DNA of 64,000 nucleotides from an uncultured Chitinophaga sp. (GTDB taxonomy: Bacteria; Bacteroidota; Bacteroidia; Chitinophagales; Chitinophagaceae): the NCBI RefSeq assembly GCF_946479755.1, contig NZ_CAMLHC010000008.1, positions 1-64,000 on the forward strand, given 5' to 3'. The position numbers and the translations under genes were made by a program. Under the pieces are notes generated by a model. It ran no database searches, was not told where the DNA came from, and was given only the letters and a program-made list of their open reading frames with translations. Each line of letters opens with the position of its first letter. Within the stretch, counting starts at the first letter, position 1. This document shows, one piece after another, positions 50,652 through 58,542 of the stretch.

Positions 50652-51836
50652 ATGAAAAAATTACCCGTTACCGTGCTGAGTGGTTTCCTCGGCGCAGGGA
50701 AAACTACGCTCCTGAATCACGTGTTGCATAACCGTGAAAACCTTCGTGTAGCCGTTATCGTTAACGACATGAGCGAGGTGAATATCGACGCGCAACTGGT
50801 GCGAAATGAAAACACCCTGCACAAGACAGAGGAGCGCCTGGTAGAGATGAGTAACGGTTGTATATGCTGCACGCTGCGCGACGACCTGCTGAAGGCGGTG
50901 GAGCAGCTGGCCCGCGAAGACCGCTTCGACTACCTGCTGATAGAATCTACCGGCATCTCCGAGCCGGTACCGGTAGCGCAAACCTTCTGTTACCAGGATG
51001 AACACCAGGGCATAGACCTGAGCGCCGTCAGCCGTCTCGATACCATGGTCACCGTTGTAGACGCCTATAACTTCGCCCGGGATTACAGCAGCATCGCGCT
51101 GCTGCAGGACCAGGGCCTGACAGATGATACTGCCGACCAGCGGACTATCGTGAACCTGCTCACCGACCAGGTGGAATTCGCCAACGTTATTGTGCTGAAT
51201 AAATGCGACCTCGTCAGCCCGGAACAGCTGGGCAACCTGAAAGCGTTGCTGGCCAAACTCAATGCCGGAGCAGCAATCATAGAGACGGTCAACGGGCAGG
51301 TGCCGCTGCATCGTATCCTGAATACCGGTCTGTTCGACTTCGATACCACCTCGCAGAGCGCCGGCTGGCAGGCAGAGCTGGAACAGGAACACACGCCCGA
51401 AACAGAGGAATATGGCATCGGCTCTTTTGTATACCGCAGCAGGAAACCCTTTCATCCCGAACGGTTCTGGAATTATCTGAATCAGCAGTGGCCGGGTAAT
51501 ATCATCCGGAGCAAAGGTCTCTTCTGGCTGGCATCGCGTCCAAAGCTGGCGGTCAACTGGAGCCAGGCCGGCGGCTCGCTCCGGGCCGAAAAAGCCGGTT
51601 ACTGGTGGTGCGCTATTCCCCGTCAGCAATGGAACATCGATGAAGATACCTATCAGCTGATCACCAGCCGCTGGGACGAACATTTCGCAGACCGCTACAA
51701 TGAACTCGTACTGATCGGACAGGATATGGACCAGGCCACTATTACGGCGGAACTGGACCAATGCCTCTGCACGGACGCGGAGGTGAAGCGTTACCAGCAG
51801 GGCGGTGTTTTTCAGGACCCGTTTCCGGCGATGTAA
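50652..51836 (+). CDS. CobW/COG0523 family GTP-dependent metal chaperone
   Basis: 394 residues. G1 loop [16 protein letters not shown] near 7, the metal-binding CICC motif ([19 protein letters not shown] near 69), GTPase motif NKCDLV near 183, and the CobW C-terminal domain (about 255-375). COG0523 proteins allocate metal, often zinc under starvation (ZigA/ZagA/ZNG1-like). Co-transcribed with merC (8-bp gap). The operator upstream fits a metal-limitation response. Confidence 0.92.
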   Translation: MKKLPVTVLSGFLGAGKTTLLNHVLHNRENLRVAVIVNDMSEVNIDAQLVRNENTLHKTEERLVEMSNGCICCTLRDDLLKAVEQLAREDRFDYLLIESTGISEPVPVAQTFCYQDEHQGIDLSAVSRLDTMVTVVDAYNFARDYSSIALLQDQGLTDDTADQRTIVNLLTDQVEFANVIVLNKCDLVSPEQLGNLKALLAKLNAGAAIIETVNGQVPLHRILNTGLFDFDTTSQSAGWQAELEQEHTPETEEYGIGSFVYRSRKPFHPERFWNYLNQQWPGNIIRSKGLFWLASRPKLAVNWSQAGGSLRAEKAGYWWCAIPRQQWNIDEDTYQLITSRWDEHFADRYNELVLIGQDMDQATITAELDQCLCTDAEVKRYQQGGVFQDPFPAM

Positions 51837-51989
51837 GAGGCTACGGGGGAGTCTTGTTACGCCGGGTCCGCTCCGTGCGCAGTGAGCACAGCCTGTGGGA
51901 GACAACGATGTTTCCACAAACCGGGCCTCCCCTACCCCGGGACTCTTCGCAGCGTAAGCTCAGACATCTCCCGAAATAAAATCCATGAA

Positions 51990-52007
51990 ATTTAGATTCG
52001 CCTAAAT
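51990..52007. promoter_or_regulatory. Possible Fur-family box upstream of the TonB-receptor gene
   Basis: A 6-6-6 inverted repeat, atttag ... ctaaat, sits about 30 bp before the -7 element. It may be a metal-regulator site distinct from the merC operator. Confidence 0.3.
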
Positions 52008-52037
52008 AATAATTCAGGCAAGTGTAAAATAAGATGA

Positions 52038-52045
52038 TAGTTTTG
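52038..52045 (+). promoter_or_regulatory. -7 element of the TonB-receptor gene
   Basis: TAGTTTTG, identical to the merC -7 element. There is no good TTG at -33, so an activator or weak promoter is likely. Confidence 0.5.
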
Positions 52046-52136
52046 TAAAAAATATCGGTAGCCGCGAGGGGAAGTGATCATCACTTTATCCCGGGACCCC
52101 ATGCGCGCTGCTTTACCTACAAGTGTCAGATTTTAC

Positions 52137-54599
52137 ATGAAACATTTATTTACACTACTGGGTGCCCTGTTACTAATGGTAACTTCCCAGGCGCAACAGG
52201 GAACCATCACGGGAAAAATTACCGCTAACGGCAAGCCTGTACAGTTTGCCAACATCGCTATATCGGCGCTGAAAACCGGTGCTGTTGCGGATCAACAGGG
52301 ACTGTTCGTTATCCGTAACCTGCACCCGGGAACTTATGATATTAAAGTATCCATGATCGGATACCAGCCGCTGGCGCTGAAAAAAAGTATCCGCAGCGGT
52401 CAGACCATTACGCTGGACATCGCGCTGGAAGAGGACCTGTCTAAACTGAACGAAGTAGTGGTAACGGGCGTGTCCCGCGCTACTGCTGTGCGCAAAAATC
52501 CTATACCCATTGCCGTTATAGGCAAACGGGAAATGAATATGCATGTCAACAGTAATATCATTGATGCTATTGTAAAAGGCGTGCCCGGTGTGAGCGCCGT
52601 TACCACAGGTCCTAACATCTCCAAACCTTTCATCCGCGGCCTGGGATATAACCGGGTGCTGACGCTCTTCGACGGCGTAAGACAGGAAGGACAGCAATGG
52701 GGTGATGAACATGGTATTGAAGTAGACCAATATGGCATTTCCAGAGCAGAGGTGGTGAAAGGTCCCGCCAGTCTCACCTATGGCTCCGACGCTCTCGCCG
52801 GCGTGATCAATATGATACCGGATATTCCGGAAACAGCGCCCGGCAAACTGAAAGGCAGTTTCCTTACAGACTACCAGACCAACAACGGCATGATTGGCTC
52901 TTCCCTCGGACTGGCCTATGGCAAAAACGACTGGAAATACGTACTGCGCGGCACCGTGAAAGCGGCCCATAACTACCACAACAGTATTGATGGTTTTGTA
53001 TATGGTACTGCCTACCGCGAATACAATCTCACCGCGCTGGCCAGGGTGGATAAGTCATGGGGGTATTCGCAATGGGGCGCCAGCTTGTATGATAATACGC
53101 AGGAAATCCCCGACGGCAGCCGCGATTCGCTGACCCGCAAATTCACCCGGCAGGTAAAAGACGCCGATGATGACATTAAAAACAGGCCCATTGTGCCAGA
53201 CAACGAACTGCGCACCTATACTCTGAATCCCCTGCATCAGCATATTCAGCACTACCGGTTATATAACCGTACCCGCTGGCAGCTGGGTAAAGGAGATCTT
53301 AACTCCCTGCTGGGCGTTCAGCAGAGCGTGCGCCGGGAGTACAATCACCCCGAAATACCGGCACAGCCGGGATTGTATGTGGTGCTGAATACGCTCAACT
53401 ACGATTTGCGGTATAACCTGCCGGCGATCGCCGGCATCGAAACAACCGTAGGCGTAAATGGCATGTACCAGCAGAACCGCAGCCGCAACGCTACTGATTT
53501 CCCCATTCCTGACTATAACCTGTTTGACATCGGCGGGTTTTTCTTTGCCAAGAAAACCATCGGCCAGGTGGACATTTCCGGGGGGCTTCGTTACGATAGC
53601 CGGCATATCCGCTGGAACGACTTTTACGTAGGCCCCAATAAAGACAATGGTTTCGATAAACAATACCACCTGCCGGATACCGCCGGCGCCAGGCTGCAGT
53701 TCCCCGCTTTCAGCCACAACTATACCGGTATCTCCGGCAGCCTGGGCGTTACCTGGAACCTGAGCCAGCGGGTACTGCTGAAGGCGAACGTCGCCAGAGG
53801 CTACCGGGCACCCAATATTACAGAAATCGGCTCCAACGGGCTGGACCCGGGCGCCCATATCGTTTACCTGGGCAACCGGGAGTTTAAGCCGGAATTCAGT
53901 TTCCAGCAGGACCTGGGCTTCCTGGCCTACCTGCCCGATCTGGACATCAGTGTAGAGGTGTTTAACAATAATATCAACAATTATATTTACCAGGCAAGAT
54001 TGTATGATGCCAATGGCGAGCCGGTGGTGATAGTGCCCGGCAACGCCACGTATCGTTACCAGCAATCCGGCGCGCGGTTGTATGGGGCAGAAGTGAGTGT
54101 AAATCTGCATCCGCGTGCTGTGTCCTGGTTGACCATGGATAACAGCGCCGCCTATACGGAAGGGCGTAACCGGAACAAAGCCCTGATCGATTTACATGGC
54201 GATGCCGCCCGTTATCTTCCTTTTATACCGCCACTGCATATACGCTCAGCGCTAAAGGCAACGGCTACCCGTAATTTCGGTATGTTTTCGAAAGCTTATG
54301 TACGGGCCGGCATAGACCGTTTCTCTGCCCAGCAACATTTCTATGGTGTGGATAATACCGAAACTTACACGGCCGGCTATACGCTGGTGAATGTAGGGGC
54401 CGGTTCCGGTATTGTCAATAAAAAAGGGAAAACCGTTCTGGAGCTGTTCCTCCAGCTGGACAACGTATTTGACGTGGCCTACCAGGCCAATATGAACCGG
54501 CTGAAATATTTTGAATACTACAGCAGTTCCCCCAATGGCAGAATGGGTATTTATAATATGGGAAGGAATTTCAGTGCGAAAGTGATTGTACCGTTCTAA
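52137..54599 (+). CDS. TonB-dependent outer-membrane receptor (CarboxypepD-reg, plug, barrel)
   Basis: 820 residues from ATG 52137, which starts the signal peptide MKHLFTLLGALLLMVTSQAQ; the longer frame from 52074 lacks one. Order: a carboxypeptidase-regulatory-like beta domain (about 25-105), TonB-box-like EVVVTG near 107, plug (PFIRGLGYNRVLTLFDGVRQ, then ISRAEVVKGPASLTYGSDALAGVI), and a 22-strand barrel ending in Phe. It imports a metal complex or other large solute using TonB energy. Context (MerC, CobW, Fur) suggests zinc or another metal; the sequence alone does not decide. Confidence 0.93.
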   Translation: MKHLFTLLGALLLMVTSQAQQGTITGKITANGKPVQFANIAISALKTGAVADQQGLFVIRNLHPGTYDIKVSMIGYQPLALKKSIRSGQTITLDIALEEDLSKLNEVVVTGVSRATAVRKNPIPIAVIGKREMNMHVNSNIIDAIVKGVPGVSAVTTGPNISKPFIRGLGYNRVLTLFDGVRQEGQQWGDEHGIEVDQYGISRAEVVKGPASLTYGSDALAGVINMIPDIPETAPGKLKGSFLTDYQTNNGMIGSSLGLAYGKNDWKYVLRGTVKAAHNYHNSIDGFVYGTAYREYNLTALARVDKSWGYSQWGASLYDNTQEIPDGSRDSLTRKFTRQVKDADDDIKNRPIVPDNELRTYTLNPLHQHIQHYRLYNRTRWQLGKGDLNSLLGVQQSVRREYNHPEIPAQPGLYVVLNTLNYDLRYNLPAIAGIETTVGVNGMYQQNRSRNATDFPIPDYNLFDIGGFFFAKKTIGQVDISGGLRYDSRHIRWNDFYVGPNKDNGFDKQYHLPDTAGARLQFPAFSHNYTGISGSLGVTWNLSQRVLLKANVARGYRAPNITEIGSNGLDPGAHIVYLGNREFKPEFSFQQDLGFLAYLPDLDISVEVFNNNINNYIYQARLYDANGEPVVIVPGNATYRYQQSGARLYGAEVSVNLHPRAVSWLTMDNSAAYTEGRNRNKALIDLHGDAARYLPFIPPLHIRSALKATATRNFGMFSKAYVRAGIDRFSAQQHFYGVDNTETYTAGYTLVNVGAGSGIVNKKGKTVLELFLQLDNVFDVAYQANMNRLKYFEYYSSSPNGRMGIYNMGRNFSAKVIVPF

Positions 54600-54608
54600 A
54601 CGATGTTT

Positions 54609-55280
54609 TTATTTACGAAGGCGCAGGCCCAGCTTGATACCGAGGTGCAGGCTGGGCAATACGCTTACCAGCGTCCCCTTGTTGTGGTTCACCACACCGT
54701 TTTCCAGCAGTTCATAATTATCGGAGTGATAGGATTTACCCCGGAGGCCGATGCCAAAGTAAGGGTCGAGCACCAGTTTCTCCCGGCGAAACTGACGGCC
54801 GACGAGCAGCTGTATGGCATAAACATCTTTGGAGCCTGAATTGGTGTAGGTGTTATTGTTCAGGACTACATCTTCATTGGAGTAAAATACTTTTTTATAG
54901 ATCAGCACCGGTTCAAAATAGGTGCCCGCCGCAGAGCTGGGGCCTATCTCCCGGGTGATCAGATAATAACGGAGCCCTGCCCTGAACCCCAGTCCGCGCC
55001 CATCCACAAACTGTTCCGTGCTGATGTCCGGTTTTTTCTGACCAATATCGATCTTCTTCGCCAGCACATAGTCGGGGTAATCAGTATAAATACCGCTGAC
55101 GCCCAGTTCTATGCTCACTTTATCGGAGATGTCCTGTTCCAGCAGGATATCCAGCTCATTGATCAGCGTAGTAGGATTTATTTTAAGGTAGGTAGACCTG
55201 AACCGTTTTCCTCCGTCCTGGGCATAGGAGGAAGCAAAAGACAAACAGAGTATTCCGATGAGCAACAGAGTCTTTTTCAT
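54609..55280 (-). CDS. Outer-membrane beta-barrel-like protein, unknown function
   Basis: 223 residues: signal peptide (MKKTLLLIGILCLSFASSYAQ) then amphipathic strands with aromatic belts (GLGFRAGLRYYLITREIG, YAIQLLVGRQFRREKLVLDPYFGIGLRGKSYH-like spacing), similar to small Bacteroidota barrel proteins (DUF3575-like). No substrate is evident. It is convergent with the TonB-receptor gene (9-bp gap) and follows purN by 73 bp. Confidence 0.7.
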   Translation of the reverse strand: MKKTLLLIGILCLSFASSYAQDGGKRFRSTYLKINPTTLINELDILLEQDISDKVSIELGVSGIYTDYPDYVLAKKIDIGQKKPDISTEQFVDGRGLGFRAGLRYYLITREIGPSSAAGTYFEPVLIYKKVFYSNEDVVLNNNTYTNSGSKDVYAIQLLVGRQFRREKLVLDPYFGIGLRGKSYHSDNYELLENGVVNHNKGTLVSVLPSLHLGIKLGLRLRK

Positions 55281-55353
55281 ACAGTTAGTAGGTAGCTAAG
55301 GGTGAGGTTTGAAGGGCAGTGTGCGGCGGCTGGTCAGGGCCGCACACCGTCTG

Positions 55354-55920
55354 TTATTTTAGCAATATTCGTTCCACAATTACCGGAAACCATTGATGTT
55401 CCAGTGCCTGCACCTTCAGTGCTACAGCCTCCGGTGTGTCTTCAGGAGTGACGATGCAGCGTTCCTGTAAAATAGGTTCTCCGTCATCGTATTTCTCATT
55501 AACGAAGTGGATCGTGATGCCGCTTTCTGTTTCGCCTGCAGCCACCACCGCTTCATGCACAAAATGCCCGTACATGCCTTTTCCGCCGAATTTGGGGAGC
55601 AGGGCCGGGTGGATGTTGATGATGCGGTTGGGAAATGCCTGTACCAGGTTGGCCGGCACTTTCCAAAGGAAACCAGCCAGCACGATCAGGTCTGTATGAT
55701 GCTCCTTCAGGAGTTGTACGTATGTATCGGTATGGAAGAATTTTTCTTTTTCAATTAAAACGGCGGGTATGCCTTCCCGTTGTGCGATGTCCAGCACCCC
55801 TGCTCCGGGTTTGTTGCATACAATCAGGGCTACCCTGCCTTTATCCGAATTCCTGAAATGATCGATGATCTTTTGCGCGTTGCTTCCTGCACCCGAGGCG
55901 AAGATGACAATATTTTTCAA
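55354..55920 (-). CDS. purN: Phosphoribosylglycinamide formyltransferase
   Basis: 188 residues. N-terminal IVIFASGAGSNAQKIIDHF (phosphate/GAR loop), the catalytic Asn and His in RIINIHPALLPKFGGKGMYG near 101, and the catalytic Asp in HFVNEKYDDGEPILQ near 140. It transfers a formyl group from 10-formyl-tetrahydrofolate to GAR in purine synthesis. It is isolated from other pur genes here. Confidence 0.97.
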   Translation of the reverse strand: MKNIVIFASGAGSNAQKIIDHFRNSDKGRVALIVCNKPGAGVLDIAQREGIPAVLIEKEKFFHTDTYVQLLKEHHTDLIVLAGFLWKVPANLVQAFPNRIINIHPALLPKFGGKGMYGHFVHEAVVAAGETESGITIHFVNEKYDDGEPILQERCIVTPEDTPEAVALKVQALEHQWFPVIVERILLK

Positions 55921-55937
55921 CTGTACTGTTTTAGGCG

Positions 55938-55945
55938 CAAAGGTA
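55938..55945 (-). promoter_or_regulatory. -7 element of purN
   Basis: TACCTTTG on the minus strand, an exact match, 18 bp before the start; the -33 side is weak. Confidence 0.45.
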
Positions 55946-55973
55946 ATATTTCAGCAGTTTTTTCGGCCGGGAG

Positions 55974-56726
55974 TTATTTCAGGTATTCTCCGCAACCATG
56001 ATAAGTTTGTTCTTTCACCTTCACTTCCACGGTGTTAGGGCGCATGAGCCCGCTCATGTCATCGGTACATACCGTATTGCGGATGGTGACGGTAAGCTGG
56101 GGAGTGGTATATACTTTCAGCGTGTCGGTGTTGGGCCGGGCGGCGGGCAGGGAGGCCTGGATGCTGTCACCGGCAGCGGTGTGGAACAGGATTTTCCGGG
56201 CTTGCAGGTCGAGGCTCCAGAAGGGCTCGTTGCCTGTAGCGGTGAAAGTGATGCCGGCGCCGGCTTTCTGGGCCAGCAGGTCGCGGCGGTCGCCGCCTTC
56301 CACGGGTCTGAGAACGTAGTTGCTGGCGAGGGCGCCTTCAATCCGTTTGCCTTGTTTGTCAAGAACGAGCAGTTTGCTGTCGGATGCGAGGAAGGAGCTG
56401 CTGTCTGTTTTTTTCCTGATGCTGACGATGGAATCGTTGATCTGCTGCCAGGTACCCTTCTCCGTGAAGGCGATTCCCTGTCCTCTTCCCTGGTAAGCTA
56501 CCAGTTCGGTGAAGGTGTGGTCGTCGAAGAGGCTGATCTGGTAGTCCATCCCCGGGCAGTCGGCGCAGGGCAGGGTACCCTGGTAGGTGCCGGTAATATG
56601 GGGGACGCTGGCCACAGGTGTTTGGTGGCCGCCGGTGGTGCTGTCGGCGGTGTTTTGGGTGGTTTGGCTGTTGTTACAGGCCGTCAGGGCGGCGAACAGG
56701 GCTGTTAAGCAAATGAGTTTACGCAT
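55974..56726 (-). CDS. NlpE-like copper-resistance lipoprotein with COG3650-type C-terminal domain
   Basis: 250 residues from ATG 56726 (MRKLICLTALFAALTAC, lipobox), preferred to the ORF's upstream start. Residues about 45-145 form an NlpE N-terminal barrel (GTYQGTLPCADCPGMDYQIS with the CxxC). The rest (FTATGNEPFWSLDL, TIRNTVCTDDMSGLMRP, YHGCGEYLK) resembles the COG3650 family. NlpE senses surface contact, copper or lipoprotein stress in enterobacteria; here the role is inferred. Confidence 0.85.
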   Translation of the reverse strand: MRKLICLTALFAALTACNNSQTTQNTADSTTGGHQTPVASVPHITGTYQGTLPCADCPGMDYQISLFDDHTFTELVAYQGRGQGIAFTEKGTWQQINDSIVSIRKKTDSSSFLASDSKLLVLDKQGKRIEGALASNYVLRPVEGGDRRDLLAQKAGAGITFTATGNEPFWSLDLQARKILFHTAAGDSIQASLPAARPNTDTLKVYTTPQLTVTIRNTVCTDDMSGLMRPNTVEVKVKEQTYHGCGEYLK

Positions 56727-56822
56727 GGGTGTATTTTTTACAGACAGATTGAACATTCTGGTCCGGTGGCAGGTTATTTATGGTAAAAATAAGATACTTA
56801 CCTTAAAATAAGGCGGCAGCGG

Positions 56823-56842
56823 CTATATAATATATTATATAG
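56823..56842. repeat. 20-bp perfect AT-rich palindrome
   Basis: ctatataatatattatatag reads the same on both strands. It lies 97 bp upstream of the NlpE-like gene and 335 bp before the Act operon. Possible cruciform or dimer-binding site. Confidence 0.85.
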
Positions 56843-57094
56843 GAGGTAAGGATATAGGGGGCCGCTATAGGGTTTTGATCTGCATATAATAATACTATAT
56901 CCCCCGGAAAACGCCTGCCCTATTACTTATGGGCCTGTCCGCGATAGGGAATTGAACTTTCAATCAAAATAATAAGTTTTGAAAGGTCCGGAGGGGCATA
57001 GCTTCCAAATTCGCCAGCATAAAGGATTACAGCAGAGAAATTACAGTTCGGGAAGCAAAAATGAAGCATTTCTTAAGGCAAATAATTTTTAGAA

Positions 57095-57130
57095 TTGTTG
57101 GTAAATTGTCAACATTGTGTCTTATTTTTG
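57095..57130 (+). promoter_or_regulatory. Promoter of the Act (alternative complex III) operon
   Basis: TTGTTG (57095-57100), a 22-nt spacer and TATTTTTG (57123-57130), an exact -7 match; the GTG start is 47 bp on. Confidence 0.6.
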
Positions 57131-57176
57131 CTGGCACTTTTAAGAAACTTTAGGTCAAATCTAAACTATATAGGCT

Positions 57177-58448
57177 GTGTATCGTCGTGTTTCCATTCTT
57201 TTGCGCAAGCATTTTGTGAGTGTGCTTATTCTATGCGCTAGTATAGTAATTCCGTTTTCTGCCGTAAAAGCAGCGGATCCTGCCAAGGGTAAGCAAATCT
57301 TCCAACAAAACTGCGCTTCATGTCACAATGTCCATAAGAAGCTGACAGGTCCTGCACTGGCGGGAGTAGAAGGTCGCTGGGCCGATAAGAAATTATTGCA
57401 CCAGTGGATCCGCAACTCCGCTTCTGTATTGGCGTCTGGCGACAAGTACGCCAACAACCTCTTTAACGAGTACAACAAAACAGCGATGACGGCTTTCCCT
57501 GCCTTAACAGAGGAGGAGATTGACGACATCCTGGCGTATGTTAAAGTGGAAGAAACCAAAACAGTAGGCCCTAAAACGGACGCCGGTCCTGCTACTGCAG
57601 GCGCCAAAGAAGAAGGCAGCGACAACAGTCTGCTCTTCGGCATTATCACCCTGATCCTGGCGGTGGTAGCCCTGATCCTCATGCAGATCAACAGCAACCT
57701 GAACAAACTTGCTGGTGATAAAGAAGGTCAGCCTACACCGGAGCCGATCCCCTTCTACAAAAACAAAGCCTACATCGCACTGGCTATCCTGGTGCTCTTC
57801 ATGGTAGGTGGTTACTTCACTATCCAGGGAGCTATCGGGCTGGGTCGTCAGAAAGACTATATGCCTGAGCAGCCGATCTTCTACAGCCACAAAGTGCACG
57901 CCGGCATCAACCAGATCAACTGTCTGTATTGCCACGCCGGTGCTGAGAAGAGCAAGCACGCCATGATTCCTTCCGAGAACATCTGTATGAACTGTCACAA
58001 AGCCATTAAAGAGTACACCGGCCCTGAGCTGTTTACTGCTGAAGGCAAAAAAGTAGACGGTACCGCAGAAATCGCGAAATTATACGATTACGTAGGCTGG
58101 GACGCTGATAAAGGTAAGTATACCAAACCAGGTCGCCCTATCGAATGGACCAAGATCCACAACCTGCCTGACCACGTTTACTTCAACCACTCCCAACACG
58201 TGGTGGCTGGTAAACAACAGTGTCAGACCTGCCACGGTAACATTACCGAAATGGACGAAGTACATCAGTTCACCGACCTGTCTATGGGCTGGTGTATCAA
58301 CTGCCACCGTACTACCAAAGTGCAGTTCGCTGACAACAACTACTACAGCATCTTCGAGAAACTTCATCAGGATATTAAAGATAAGAAGATCGATAGTGTG
58401 ACTGTTGAAATGGTAGGTGGTACTGAATGTCAAAAATGTCACTACTAG
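57177..58448 (+). CDS. actA: Alternative complex III subunit A, multiheme cytochrome c
   Basis: 423 residues from a GTG start, with signal peptide (FVSVLILCASIVIPFSAVKA). Six CxxCH haem sites are visible: C46-H50 in an N-terminal monohaem domain, then C249, C270, C349, C373 and C418 starts in the C-terminal pentahaem domain. The last, CQKCHY, ends at the stop codon. Two membrane helices (about 153-175 and 196-220) separate the domains. ActA carries electrons from quinol oxidation in ACIII to the oxidase. First gene of the operon; a 14-bp hairpin follows it. Confidence 0.95.
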   Translation: MYRRVSILLRKHFVSVLILCASIVIPFSAVKAADPAKGKQIFQQNCASCHNVHKKLTGPALAGVEGRWADKKLLHQWIRNSASVLASGDKYANNLFNEYNKTAMTAFPALTEEEIDDILAYVKVEETKTVGPKTDAGPATAGAKEEGSDNSLLFGIITLILAVVALILMQINSNLNKLAGDKEGQPTPEPIPFYKNKAYIALAILVLFMVGGYFTIQGAIGLGRQKDYMPEQPIFYSHKVHAGINQINCLYCHAGAEKSKHAMIPSENICMNCHKAIKEYTGPELFTAEGKKVDGTAEIAKLYDYVGWDADKGKYTKPGRPIEWTKIHNLPDHVYFNHSQHVVAGKQQCQTCHGNITEMDEVHQFTDLSMGWCINCHRTTKVQFADNNYYSIFEKLHQDIKDKKIDSVTVEMVGGTECQKCHY

Positions 58449-58462
58449 AAAGGATTTAACGC

Positions 58463-58494
58463 GTCATGATTTTCTGCTTACAGAAAATCATGAC
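58463..58494 (+). repeat. 14-bp perfect hairpin between actA and actB
   Basis: gtcatgattttctg (58463-58476) pairs fully with 58481-58494 around ctta. It is an intra-operon hairpin, 14 bp after the actA stop, without a long T-tract; possible partial terminator, processing or stability element. Confidence 0.75.
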
Positions 58495-58542
58495 CTGTTT
58501 CAGAAGATATCAAAATTCATAAACGTAACTCGTTAATATAAC

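Larger units (their letters stand above)
51837..52136. other. Intergenic region between CobW and TonB-receptor genes
   Basis: 300 bp. 51840-51975 is GC-rich with many short complementary segments (for instance ccggg/cccgg at about 51922-51946 and tgtgg/ccaca at about 51894-51915). It is not coding in any convincing frame and does not match a riboswitch I know. 51976-52060 is AT-rich with promoter-like motifs. A hairpin lies at 52069-52092 in the receptor leader. Confidence 0.55.
56727..57176. other. Intergenic region upstream of the Act operon
   Basis: 450 bp. It contains a 20-bp perfect palindrome (56823-56842) and several short complementary segments between 56843 and 57000 (for example gccc/gggc around 56925-56943 and actttcaa/ttgaaaggt around 56956-56988). 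The promoter is at the right end. A small RNA is possible but unproved. Confidence 0.55.

Noticed and set aside
51840..51975. Cobalamin or other known riboswitch before the TonB-receptor gene
   Set aside because: No B12-box-like or TPP-type conserved stretch on the sense strand, and the segment lies upstream of the likely receptor promoter.
51761..51979. 72-codon plus-strand frame at the end of cobW
   Set aside because: Out-of-frame overlap with cobW running into the GC-rich segment; no protein features.
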